This document shows, piece after piece, positions 1-10,475 of a stretch of 64,000 nucleotides of DNA (its first letter is position 1; every line of letters starts with the position of its first letter). The stretch is taken from positions 1,922,001-1,986,000 of the forward strand of contig OX621169.1 in NCBI GenBank assembly GCA_951640195.1, given 5' to 3'. Position numbers and translations under genes: made by a program. The notes under the pieces are model-generated. The model was not told the origin of the DNA. It worked only from the letters and a program-made list of their open reading frames with translations, and searched no databases. The DNA is from Porpolomopsis calyptriformis. Taxonomy: Eukaryota > Basidiomycota > Agaricomycetes > Agaricales > Hygrophoraceae.

Positions 1-592
1 CTCGATATAAACCATCGGTCGCCGAACAGGGATGTATCATATTCTAACTTGGCCACGCCTCTCATTCGTAGCAGAAGATCACAAAGGCAGGATCGTGGGA
101 TACGTCCTCGCCAGAATGTAGGTCTCCCCGGGAAGGATATCCAACCCGATCTACGGCTCACAACTCATTTCGTAGAGAGGATGAACAAACTGAACCCGGC
201 GGCGAGGTTACAGGACACGTCAATTCGATATCCGTCCTGCGATCGTACAGGCGCCTAGGGCTGGCAAAGAAAATGATGATTCTCTCCCGTGAGCACACAT
301 CCCTTTTGTTTTTTTTGTTCTTCTCTTGGTCGCTTACCCCCCACGGGGCAGAGGAAGCTATGTCAACTGTTCACAAAGCATCATATGTTACTTTGCACGT
401 GCGAAAATCAAACAAGGCTGCCATCGGTTTGTACAAGGATGCACTTGGGTTTGAAGTGGCTTCTGTGGAAAAGAAATATTGTGAGTGGGATCTGCCCCTT
501 TTCGCGACGAGCAACCGGCCAACCTTTTTTACTTAGATGGAGATGGAGAAGACGCGTTGTCTATGCGCCTCTGTCTCAAGCAATCAAGCTAG
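1..592 (+). CDS. naa10: N-terminal acetyltransferase catalytic subunit, Naa10/ARD1-like (5' partial)
   Basis: This is the 3' part of a GNAT-fold N-alpha-acetyltransferase, the catalytic subunit of the ribosome-associated NatA complex that acetylates nascent protein N-termini. Readable exons are 30-117, 176-288, 352-480 and 537-592, joined by short GT/AG introns. The first 29 bases look like the end of an intron, so the start codon lies outside the window. Family landmarks in order are [26 protein letters not shown], the acetyl-CoA-binding pattern R-x-x-G-x-A in [10 protein letters not shown], the [16 protein letters not shown] block, and [15 protein letters not shown] close to the C-terminus. 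The protein ends shortly after this last block, without the long acidic tail seen in some homologues. Family assignment is confident. Exon borders rest on frame and motif continuity only. Confidence 0.85.
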
Positions 593-980
593 GCTTTACA
601 GTACGAGACAAGCTATGACTCCTCTATTGGTATCATGACAATTGGGCATCTCAACGTAACTGAGAAGACAGACCGCCTCCTCAGACCTGACAAAAATTGA
701 CCTTGACAAAAGCGGCAGCCTGTGCCGGGATATATTTGCCGCATTGGCGCGACACTCACTGCATATGATGAACCACGAAAGAAGTGAAGAGGACGTCGTC
801 AAGCGAGCGTATTGTACAAGCCTTGGTAACCTGTCCTCTGCAGTCGTACGAAAACAAATTGTTCATGTTTTCAGCTAATACAGTACCTGGCGTGAAAGGT
901 TGCCGAATGTGGCTGAAGTTGATCGAGCTTAGTTACAGGTTCAAAATGTCGGCCTTATATCGATATCTCTTCCCATCCCA
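593..980. other. Intergenic, upstream of P450 copy 1
   Basis: No supportable gene is seen. The stretch separates the stop of the Naa10-like gene from the first P450 start codon and presumably carries the 3' end of one and the promoter of the other. Small open frames here have no recognisable domain. Confidence 0.5.
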
Positions 981-3096
981 ATGCTCACATCGGACCTTGC
1001 AATTCCGCTCCTCCTAGCTCTCCTTAGCGCCTGGTGGTTCATCACTCAAAGACGACCAGGACTTGACCTTCCTCGCGTCGGCCCGCCGACCGTGTTTGGG
1101 TACATCTGGACTGCCCTCCGGTTCACGTTCGACTCGTCCGTGCTTGACGAGGGCAGGAAGAAGTTTGGTGGACGCTCATATGTCGTGCCTACTTTGACTG
1201 GTCCCCTTATCATCGCTTGTCCGGAGTGGGTTGAGGTAGTGCAGCATGGGAATGACGCCGTTGTGAGTGTGTTTGCGTTCCATAACATATAGCGTTCTCT
1301 CGTTAACCGTTCATTCGATTCGTGGTCAACAGTTCAGCCAGCCCGCGTCTACCAAGCAGGTTCTTGTGTTTTTTTTCTTTCTTTCGTATCTCTTGGTGAC
1401 CCGACGACGTATATCAGGTTCTTCTAATCGACCAAACCATGGGCGATCACCAGCTCGTCAACCCATACCACATGAGTGTCCTTCGCACTGACATGACCCG
1501 CGCCATCTCTTCGTTCATACCCGATATCTACGAGGAAATTTCTCTTGCGATGGACGAAACGCTGAACCCCCCACCAGGATCAGGTAAGTACACTGCCCAT
1601 CCTGTGAACCACTCACCCCATTCCCTCCTGACCACAACGCTTTCCACCCCCCCTTCTAGACTCCATCACCATCCCCGTCTTCCACACGTCAACTCACCTC
1701 ATAGGCCGGATCTCCAATCGTGGATTGATAGGTGCGCCACTCTGCCGGGACCCACAATTCGTCCACGCCATGGTACAATTCGCGGAGAAAGTCGTCGTCT
1801 ACTCCCGCATTCTCAGGCTATGTCCCATCCGGTTTCGCGAGTGAGTGAATATTTTTGCTCAATCCTTCTACAGATAATTCCTTTTATCGTACTTATGCTA
1901 AAACAAGTACGGTTTACTCGGTCTTGGCCTTCTTTTTTGGTGGAAAAATGGACGCTGCGAAATGGCTGCTCCCTATTCTAGAGGAGCACATTCGTAACCG
2001 TGACAAGGGGGAGGAAGAGGACACACCTGTGAGTATTCTTGCTCCTTCGCAAGCTAATCATACATCCCACATCACTGTCTCTGGTTGTAGGACACCCTGG
2101 CCAAATTCCTTGTACGAGCAGCTCCGCCTGAAGAACTAGCAAACCCTGATCGGATAGCGCTGCGTCTAATGATGCTGAACTTTGCAAGCATCCACACTTC
2201 GTGAGTCTTAACTACATACCATTGGCTGTTGACTGTATCTCGTGTATAGTTCGATATACATGACGAATGCCTTGTATGAACTCACCCTGCTGCCTCAGGA
2301 GCAACGAGATGAGATTAGAGAAGAAGTACAACAGGCGCTTGCGCAGGAAGGCGGGTGGAATAAAGCATCGATCACCAGGTTTCGCAAGCTTGATAGTTTG
2401 CTGAAAGAGGTGGGCCGTGTGTACGGCCTTGCAGAGGGTGTGTGGTCATCCGTTCTCTCTTTCTTCGACTGGGGTTCTCAAACGGTTGATGGTTGTTCGT
2501 GTCTACAGTCGGTTTGGATCGTAGATCCATTCAAGGTGGGACGCTCTCGGATGGAGCATTCGTCCCCGCAGGATACCGCATTGTCGTTGACTTGAAGCGA
2601 GTCCATATGAACCCGGATGTGTACCCGAATCCTGAAGTCTTTGACCCATTCCGGTTCTCAAAGTTGAGTAATGAGGCGGGAGGCAGTCAGACGAAACACT
2701 TGTTTGCGACTGCAGATAAAAATGTACGCTTACAGTTCCTCTCCCTACCGTTTATCTCCTGCGACTGACGAACGAATGACCGCCAGTACGTGGCATTGGG
2801 CTTGGGAAGGCACGCTTGGTGAGTAGTATTCGGTGTTGAAACTTGTACCACCACTCATTATCCCTTCTAGTGCGGGCCGATTTATCGCCTCGGTGCGTCT
2901 AAAGCAAGAGAACACTAATATCAGTTGAATCTGAACTTGCATTGTACAGGTACAACTGAAAATGATCCTCGCCTATATACTGCTTCATTACGACTTTGCA
3001 TTCCCGGGGGGGGCTATGATCCGACCGCCACCCCTCGCCTTTGAGGGGATTATCGTCCCGAACCTCAAGGCAGAGCTTATATTCAAGAGACGGTGA
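981..3096 (+). CDS. Cytochrome P450, array copy 1 (altered heme loop)
   Basis: Membrane-anchored microsomal-type cytochrome P450. Ten exons join to a 487-residue protein: 981-1262, 1418-1583, 1660-1840, 1908-2028, 2091-2200, 2250-2437, 2509-2723, 2787-2818, 2871-2892 and 2950-3096. An N-terminal hydrophobic anchor (about residues 6-21) is followed by a basic/proline hinge (QRRPGLDLPRVGPP). The I-helix reads ASIHTSS, the K-helix ExxR is EVGR, and the PERF-type segment is DPFRF. The heme loop spans the two smallest exons and reads LGLGRHACAGRF. The cysteine ligand is intact, but the usual first phenylalanine is leucine (codon 2796-2798). The overall sequence, including the LIGAPLCRDPQF block, resembles fungal ent-kaurene-oxidase-like P450s. 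The substrate is unknown. It is the first of five same-strand paralogues and is convergent with a WD40 remnant. Confidence 0.88.
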
Positions 3097-3414
3097 AGGG
3101 AGGGCTATGGATGGTATGTTGTAACAAATGTATTGTTTTGACCCGCTCCAACCCAATTTTAACTTATTGTCAATTTGTTGCAACGTGGTTGAAATCAGAA
3201 AGTCATGTTTTTCGACATATCAGTCGTACAAGCTTTACCCGTTGAGCTACAAGCACATTCATAAGGCATTTTCGGCTAAGGAAGAAATGGGTGTACTCAG
3301 AGAACCATCCGAAAGTTAGGAAAACTGTGATACAGACTTGACATGAATAGCAAGAGTTCTTTTAAACACAACAGCAAACTCGAGAGACAAAAGAAACTTA
3401 ACAGTGACGGTGGG

Positions 3415-4086
3415 TTAGAGGTTACGAAAGTAAGCGTTCGCGCCTGTAAAATCGAGGATGATGACACGACCATCCATCGTAGCAAAAACTACACGATCTC
3501 CGTTGGCAGCCAACTCTGACGGTCTATAAGAGACCGGAATCCAACAGATACGTCGATTCAGAATAAGGGAGTGCGCCCAACCGTCGGCTGAGATATAGCC
3601 AAATATTGGGCAAGTTGGGTCTAGTCCATCGGTAGATAACGAGTGCCCGGACAAACCAGGAGACCGCGCGATCAACTCAACATTGGTAACATATCCTTTT
3701 AGGGTCTTCAGATGTGCACCACTGGCTGCGTCCCACAGCTGAACGGTTCTATCTGCGGCTGCAGAAATGATACGCGTGCCGTCGGGGGAAAATGTGAGCC
3801 AATTGACACCCCAAGAATGTCCCTTGAAAGTGTTCAGATGTCCACCGCTGAGTGCACCCCATAGCCGAGCAGTGTTGTCGTAGGATTCGGAAATGATACG
3901 CGTGCCATCAGGGGAAAATGCGACGATTTGGCAGAACTGGAATGTCCCTCGAAAGTCTTCAGCCCTGACCTTGACAACAGGAGTCAGGCCTGACTCCTGA
4001 CTGATGTTTATTGTTGCACCGACACTGACGAGGTTCAGAGGCATCTGGTTCTCGATGAGCCCAATCTTACAGGCGCGGTGAAACAT
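3415..4086 (-). CDS. WD40-repeat protein, C-terminal remnant of a NACHT-WD40 gene (copy 1)
   Basis: An open frame of 223 residues from ATG to stop. It has two clear WD40 repeats (about residues 55-130; AFSPDGTRIISESYDNTARLW and TFSPDGTRIISAAADRTVQLW type) and then a C-terminal tail with GYISADGWAHSL and DGRVIILDF. The same tail, in the same order, is found in two broken copies downstream of P450 copies 2 and 3. One of those still carries a NACHT P-loop, so this is most likely the surviving 3' end of a NACHT-WD40 gene. Two repeats cannot close a propeller, so a stand-alone function is doubtful. It is convergent with P450 copy 1 and lies 28 bp downstream of the HNH gene on the same strand. Confidence 0.55.
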   Translation of the reverse strand: MFHRACKIGLIENQMPLNLVSVGATINISQESGLTPVVKVRAEDFRGTFQFCQIVAFSPDGTRIISESYDNTARLWGALSGGHLNTFKGHSWGVNWLTFSPDGTRIISAAADRTVQLWDAASGAHLKTLKGYVTNVELIARSPGLSGHSLSTDGLDPTCPIFGYISADGWAHSLILNRRICWIPVSYRPSELAANGDRVVFATMDGRVIILDFTGANAYFRNL

Positions 4087-4114
4087 TGCGCACTTTAACT
4101 TTTATAGGAGGTGG

Positions 4115-5600
4115 CTAGCATACGGCAACCTGCTTCAAAATCATGCTCAAATCTTCTGCTAGACCGAGCCGGGCGAAATCAGCGCCAGTCAAAATGGCAC
4201 CCTTCCCGCTTTTTCCAGCCCTGTCGAGCGCCCGGTCAATGCACTCCCCTGCCCCACTCATGTGTAAAACGCCAGCGATCGCAGAATGAATTCTGATAAA
4301 CAGTGGATTGGGTAAGTCAGAGTCTTTCACGGATGAGCGTGCTCTTTTGCGAGGAGGCGAGGATGGTTCCTCAAAATCATAAGTGTGGTCAGTGAAGGTC
4401 ACCGTTTTTCCCGCCGTGGATGGTAAAAGGCCGTGACCTTTTTCGTGTATCGCTAGGATATACTGGTTCGGAACCTTTGAATGTTTATCAGCCACTAGAC
4501 AGATCGGTCAGAGGAGAAAACCCACATTTGTTTCCTTCAAGCTCCACCTGAATCTGTCAAAACCGTTATGAGCATCTGCCTGCAGTGTGAGCCCGTTAGA
4601 TGGATCATCGATGACGTGTGCGATGTCCTCGATACTTTTGATGGGCATGGCAGCGTAATTCCGAAGTATGTCGAATGTCGTTAGGGCAGAGAGGTACTAT
4701 ATGAGATGAATCTCAGTAGTATTCAAACAAAATAGTAAGGAAACACATACTTCATCACTCTTGCGGGATGGGGATGCCTCGAACACAGCGATGGCACGTC
4801 GAAGAATATGGCTTGCTTCGAGATCGACTCGGTTGTCATCTTGATCCTCTGGAACTTGCGGATGCTGCGTGTCGTAACGCCCAGTTACAACACATCTGTA
4901 GCCATCACGCACGACCACCTGCTCGTCGTTAATCATACAGGTGAAAGAAATGGGTTTATTGAGACGTACTTTAGTTCTGAAGCGGCCTGGGCGCTCCATA
5001 TTTGCACCCTCATCCAAATGCACAGCTGTTTCATCGAGAGTGGGAGTGGCAATTGTCGATGGAGTGGCGTTCGGTTGCGAGCGATGAGAACTGTTGGCTT
5101 TGACTATTCAGAATATGTTAGTCACAGAAGAAAGCACTTGGATGTTGTCACGTACAGACAAAGAGTAGATGAGAAAGCCAAGTGGTTGACAGGGATTGGA
5201 GATACGCGAGTTTAACATTATCATCATCGATATCGTTGCCATCATCGCCGACACAGCAAGCACATATGGCACAGGCTGCGTACCGTCTCCCATTATCCTT
5301 TCCGCACTCATACGCAAATTCCAACATTGCCTCGAGGATGCGATGCAGCTTGATCTCCTTCTGAAACTCGGAACCGCCATACAATGGGCTATTGTACGAT
5401 TCGTTTTCCTTCAAATCGCTGATGAAATAACGGGCCCGGCTTTCCAAATGGTCAATCAAATCATGGCATGCTACCAGTCCGTCGACCTTTTGTTTAAAGT
5501 CGTCGCTCGTAACGGATACTTCACTAGCATCTGAGGAAATACTTTGAGACAGATCGCTCAATGTAGAGGTGGTGGAAGCCGCGCGACTGTGAGAGACCAT
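4115..5600 (-). CDS. Fungal HNH-nuclease-domain protein
   Basis: A multi-exon gene coding for a fungal HNH_2-type protein. The N-terminal part is Ser/Thr-rich with an acidic stretch (CVGDDGNDIDDDN). The HNH core follows in the next exons: RDGYRCVVTGRYD, then EASHILRRAI, then LTLQADAHNGFDRFRWSL. This gives the C-x-x-T-G, S-H-I and D-x-H-x-x-F-D pattern of the family. The C-terminal exon is lysine/arginine-rich (PPRKRAR). The start used is the ATG at 5600. The open frame extends upstream to about 5669 but only with a non-ATG codon, so an upstream exon is possible. The join near 4495-4530 is not certain. Such proteins are numerous in mushroom genomes and their biological role is not established. 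Confidence 0.65.
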
Positions 5601-5870
5601 GCCAGTTGAAGCGTTCGGTAAAACAATGCCAATGTCAGGTGACTCTTGCCAAGCTCGACCCCTAGCCAAGAGGAGGCAGAGAGAGCTACCTGAGTGGGGT
5701 ATGATTAGAATAACATCTAAGTTGAAGTATGGGATTGGAAGTTAAGCACATGGCCATATAGAGAAACCAATAAAATTGCGCAATTAGGCTATCCCAGCCC
5801 TCCGTCGCAGCTCACCTCGCATCCCCTTAGGCTTGGACACCTATCTGGACCGGAAAGACCATGTCTTTCA

Positions 5871-6034
5871 TACTGTCATGGATTTGAGGGGCAGATAAAG
5901 GTGTGTTGGTCATGTCAGAGGTGAATGTGAAGTCAACTCGGTCCAATGCTGATCGACCTCGGCCGTAAATCACAAGATACTTCCCCCGTCTACTGTGTCC
6001 ATGAATCCTGTAGTATGGCAACGAACCTCTTCCC
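5871..6034. repeat. Duplicated P450 upstream block (copy a)
   Basis: The 160 bases directly before the start codon of P450 copy 2 closely match 10302-10475 before copy 3. Shared stretches include a block around GGATTTGAGGGGCAGATAAA and the run into CTCTTCCCATG. Part of the promoter was therefore duplicated with the gene. The block probably holds regulatory sites, but none is identified. Confidence 0.7.
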
Positions 6035-8158
6035 ATGTCAGCACTCATGCCCGCCTTGGAAATTCCGCTCCTCCTTGCCCTCCTTGCCCTTGCCTGGTGG
6101 TTCACTACTCAAAGACGACCAGGACTTGACCTTCCCCGCATCGGTCCCCCGACCGTGTTTGGGTACATCTGGACTGCCCTCCGGTACACGTTCGACTCGT
6201 CCGTGCTTGACGAGGGTAGGAGGAAGTTTGGTGAATGCTCCTATGTCGTGCCTACTTTGAATGGTCCCCTTATCATTGCTTGTCCGGAGTGGGTCGAGGC
6301 AGTGCAGCACGCGAATGACGCCGTGGTGAGTGTGCCGTGCATAATCTGTGTAATTCTCTCACCCTTACTTGATGAATGGTATGGAATAGTTTAGCCTGTC
6401 CACGGCTATGAAAAATGTCCTTTTTGTTCGTTATTGCGCACACTGGTGACCTGACGACGTATATCAGGTTTTTCTACTCGACCAGACCATGGGTGATCAC
6501 CAGCTCGTTAACCCCTACCAAATCAGTGTCCTTCGCACTGACATGACCCGTGCCATTCCTTCACTCTTACCTGATGTCTACGACGAGATTTGTCTTGCGA
6601 TGGACCAAACGCTGAACCCCCCACCAGGATCAGGTAAGTACAATACCCATCAAGTGACTCACCCCACTTCCCTCCCCTGCTAGACTCCACGACAATCTCA
6701 GTGTTCCATACTTCAACCCATCTCATAGGCCGCATCTCGAATCGCACATTGATAGGTGCACCACTCTGCCGGGATCCACAGTTCGTCCACACCATGGTCC
6801 AATTTACGGAAAGAGTCAACATCTACTCTCGCATTCTCAGAATCTGTCCCATCTGGTCTCGGGAGTGAGTATGAATACTCCTCCTCCCTCCTATACGATT
6901 CATTCATTCATTCATTTCCTGTTGTGATGTATTGTACCTTTGCTAAAATCAGTATGGTTTACTCGATTGTGACCTTCTTTTTTGGTGGCAAAATGGACGC
7001 TGCGAAATGGGTGCTACCTGTTCTAGAAGAGCACGTTCGTAACCGTGATAAGGGGGAGGGAGAGGACACACCTGTGAGTATTCCCACTCTCCACACCTTC
7101 GCAAGCTGACCATATCACCGCCTCTGATATTAGAACACACTAGCCAAATTCCTTGTACGAGCAGCTCCACCAGACGAACTAGCAAACCCTATCCGGATAG
7201 CCTTGCGTCTTTTGATGATGAACTTTGGGAGCATTCACACTTCGTGAGTCTTAACTACATACGATGGGTCATTGATTGTATACCGTTTATAGTTCGATAT
7301 TCATGACGAATGCTTTATATGAACTCACGCTGCTGCCTCAGGAGCAACGAGATGAGATTAGAGAAGAAGTACAACAGGCGCTTGCGCAGGAGGGCGGGTG
7401 GAATAAAGCATCGATTACTAGGTTTCATAAGCTTGATAGTTTGTTGAAAGAGGTGGGCCGTTTTCACGGCCTTGCAGAGGGTATGTGATCAGTCATTTTC
7501 TCCATCTACAACTGGAGTTCTTTCTCGAACGGCTGACGGTTGTTTGTATATATAGTGGCTTTGGATCGTGCATCCATTCAAGATGGGATTCTTCCGGATA
7601 GGACGTTCGTCCCTGCCGGATACCGCGTTGTCGTTGACTTGAAGCGAGTCCATATGAATCCGGATGTGTACCCAAATCCTGAAGTCTTTGACCCATTCCG
7701 GTTCTCGAAGTTGGGTAATGAAGCGGGAGGCAGTCAGACGAAACACTTATTTACGACTGGAGATAAAAATGTGTGCCTGCAGTCCTCCTCCCCACCATTT
7801 ATCCTCTACAGCTGACGAATGAATGACCACTAGTATTTGACATTTGGCTTGGGAAGGCACGCTTGGTGAGTAGTTAAAACGTCACCACCACCAGTCGGGA
7901 CACACTCATTACCCCCGTCGTCACTCTTCTAGTGCAGGCCGATTTATTGCATCGGTGCGTTCAAATCAAGAAAACATTAATCACAGTTGAATCTGAACTC
8001 GCATGGCGCAGATGCAACTGAAAATGATACTCGCCTATATACTGCTTCATTACGACTTTGCATTCCCAGGAGGTGCCATGATACGACCGCCACCCCTTAC
8101 TTTCGAGGGGATTCTCATCCCGAACCTCAAGGCAGAACTTATATTCAAGAGACGATAA
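6035..8158 (+). CDS. Cytochrome P450, array copy 2
   Basis: Paralogue of copy 1 with the same ten-exon arrangement. It begins at ATG 6035 (MSALMPALEIP) and ends ..FKRR at 8156-8158. It has an N-terminal hydrophobic anchor, the QRRPGLDLPRIGPP hinge, I-helix GSIHTSS, ExxR as EVGR, DPFRF and a canonical heme loop FGLGRHACAGRF. No in-frame stop or frameshift was found on joining the exons, so it looks functional as a monooxygenase of unknown substrate. Its upstream 160 bp match those of copy 3, and a broken NACHT-WD40 gene lies convergently downstream, as with copies 1 and 3. Confidence 0.87.
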
Positions 8159-8437
8159 GGGGAAGGCCATGGGCGGTATTCTCAATGGGGTTCTTTACTA
8201 CAGCACTATCAAGACATTTTATCTGCTATATATGTGTAAATGTGTTGGCACTGACTCCTTCAGAAACAGGGACATTTGTAGTCGATCATAAACAGAGTTG
8301 CTTTCGACTCTGGCATTCAATGCAAATAAAACCAGTTCCTGAAGCGTGTCCGAACGTTAGACAAACTGTGCTAGACATGACATGAATCTGTAAAGATAAC
8401 AACAAACTCGAGAGACAACAGAAATGGTGGCGATGTG

Positions 8438-10190
8438 CTAGAGGTTCCGAAAACAGGCGTCCAAGCTTGTAAAGTCGAGGATAATCACACGACCATCCCT
8501 TGTACCAACAACTGCACGACCTCCGTTTGTAGCCAGCTTCTCCTGTCCGTAAGAGACTGGAACCCAACAAATAGGTCTTTTCGGAGTGAGGGAGTGCACC
8601 CAACCGTCCGTTGCGATATAACCAAAGCTGGGGCTGGTTAGATTAAAGCCATCGGTAGATAACCAGTTCCTGGACAAGCTATAAGATCGAGCGATCAATT
8701 CAACATCGGTGACACATCCTTTCAAGAGTCTTCAGATGTGCACCATTGGCTGCGTCCCACAGCCAAACAGTCCCGTCGGCGGGTGCAGAAACAATACGTG
8801 TGCCTTCGGGGGAAAACCAAACCGTATCTACCCCCCAATGATATCTATTGAAAGTGGTCGGATGTGCACCGCTGAGTGCATCCCACAGCCAGATAGTACA
8901 GTCGTAGTGTGCGATCGGGGGAAAATGCGACCGATTTTACCGTAAATGCCCAGTGAAAATCCTCAGATGTCTACCACCAGCTACGTCCCACAGCGAATGG
9001 TACAGTCGGTAGCTCCAGAAACGATGCGCGTGCCATTGGGGGAAAATGCGAGGGAATTTACCGAGCTGAAATGTCCCTTGAAAGTGTTCAGATGTGCACC
9101 GCTAACTTCATCCCACAGCTGAAGAGTAGAGTCCTCAGATCCAGAAACGATACGCGTGCTGTTGGGGGACAATGCGATCGATGTTGCGATGTGCGCCGTT
9201 GGCTGCATCCCACAACGGAACAGTTCTGTCGAAGGATCCAGAAACGATACCCGCCATCAGGAGACCATGCGATCGGATATACTGAACTGAAATGTCCCTT
9301 GAAAGTATTAAGATGTGCACCGCTATTGCGTCCCACAGCCGAAGGGTATTGTCGTAGGATCCAGAAACGATAGGGGCGCCATCGGGGGCACATGCAACCA
9401 AATTCACCAAATCGGAATGTCCTTCTATCGCCCGTAAGCATGAATTCCATCTCTCATCCAATCCATTGGACACTTTGATCGGAATGTCCAATTACTTCCT
9501 ATACGTCTTCTTGATCAGGGCTCCCTCGGGGGTGAACAGTAACACAGAGTGGTATGATTGAAGAGAACAAGTACTGATGATCGAGAAAAATTCAAGGGTA
9601 AACCACTCGCATTACAGAGTAGAAGGATCGTATCAGTCAAGCGTCTGTCTGATTTCTGTAGAACTCGATCGGTTTTGCGCATTACTGATAGGGGGAATCA
9701 CGAACAGCAATGGCTTGTTGTGCGATACTTAGTCCAAGAAGGCCATTTCGAAGATCTCCCATAAGGCTCAGTGCTTCAAGCCAGTAAAGTAGATATTTCG
9801 AACAGAATTCCTTAACGAAGGTCGGGCAATGTTTCATTCGATAAGTGCCAAGCCCAATGATGACATGCATATCGCAGTTCAGGCGGAATGCATCAGATTC
9901 GGATTGCTGCAATCCGCATCGTCTCGTGAGCAGAAGAAGCTTGCGCCAAGTACACCATGTGTTCTACATTCTTCGGCAACGGTATAAGCTATCGTCGTTT
10001 TCCCAGTCCCAGCCGATCCGTTGATCCAAAACACGCAAGTATCCACCGCAATGGTATTAACGTCCCTGTTTAGAATGGGATCACAATGAGGCTGTGAATT
10101 GCCGATACCAATCCAGCGAAAAATCTGGTGAAGAATATCGGCCCTTGTGCCCTCTAAACATCGTGCTTGATCTTTGCAGCTGGGAGGTAT
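8438..10190 (-). pseudogene. Degenerate NACHT-WD40 gene (copy 2)
   Basis: Read on the minus strand, this begins near 10170 with a NACHT NTPase start: CLEGTRADILHQIFRWI, then the Walker A segment VFWINGSAGTGKTTIAY at about 9985-10035, then LGASFFCSRDDADCSNPNL. The rest of the NTPase domain is missing: the sequence jumps, with a frame change, to a helical linker-like segment (YLLYWLEALSLMGDL) near 9770-9830. After that come at least five WD40 repeats spread over all three frames (about 8980-9490) and the family's C-terminal tail, ending DGRVIILDF at 8438-8725. Several frameshifts and the internal deletion make a full protein impossible. Intact members of this family are STAND-type NTPases. This copy is a relic that was duplicated with the P450. 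Confidence 0.8.
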
Positions 10191-10301
10191 TCGCCCAGGA
10201 TGTTTCAGTCATATTTATTGTATATCAGTAAGGCGCCAACTCACCTTTGGAAGTAACATGAACGTTCAAGGTGACCTAATCACGTCCGACAAAGTTGAGC
10301 G

Positions 10302-10475
10302 TACTGTCATGGATTTGAGGGGCAGATAAAGGTGTGCTGGTCATGACGGAGGTGAATGTGAAGACTCGGCACAGCCACTCGGCAATGACCATCCACGTGT
10401 AATGCTGATCGATCTCGGCCATAAATCGCAAGATATTTGCTTCCATGATCCTAGTACGGCAACGAACCTCTTCCC
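10302..10475. repeat. Duplicated P450 upstream block (copy b)
   Basis: Counterpart of 5871-6034, immediately before the start codon of P450 copy 3, with scattered substitutions and a small insertion. It shows that the duplication included 5' flanking DNA. Confidence 0.7.

Noticed and set aside
9071..9373. Plus-strand frame with repeated CAPLL/VLRCAP text
   Set aside because: It is the antisense reading of degenerate WD40 repeats, which explains its periodicity.
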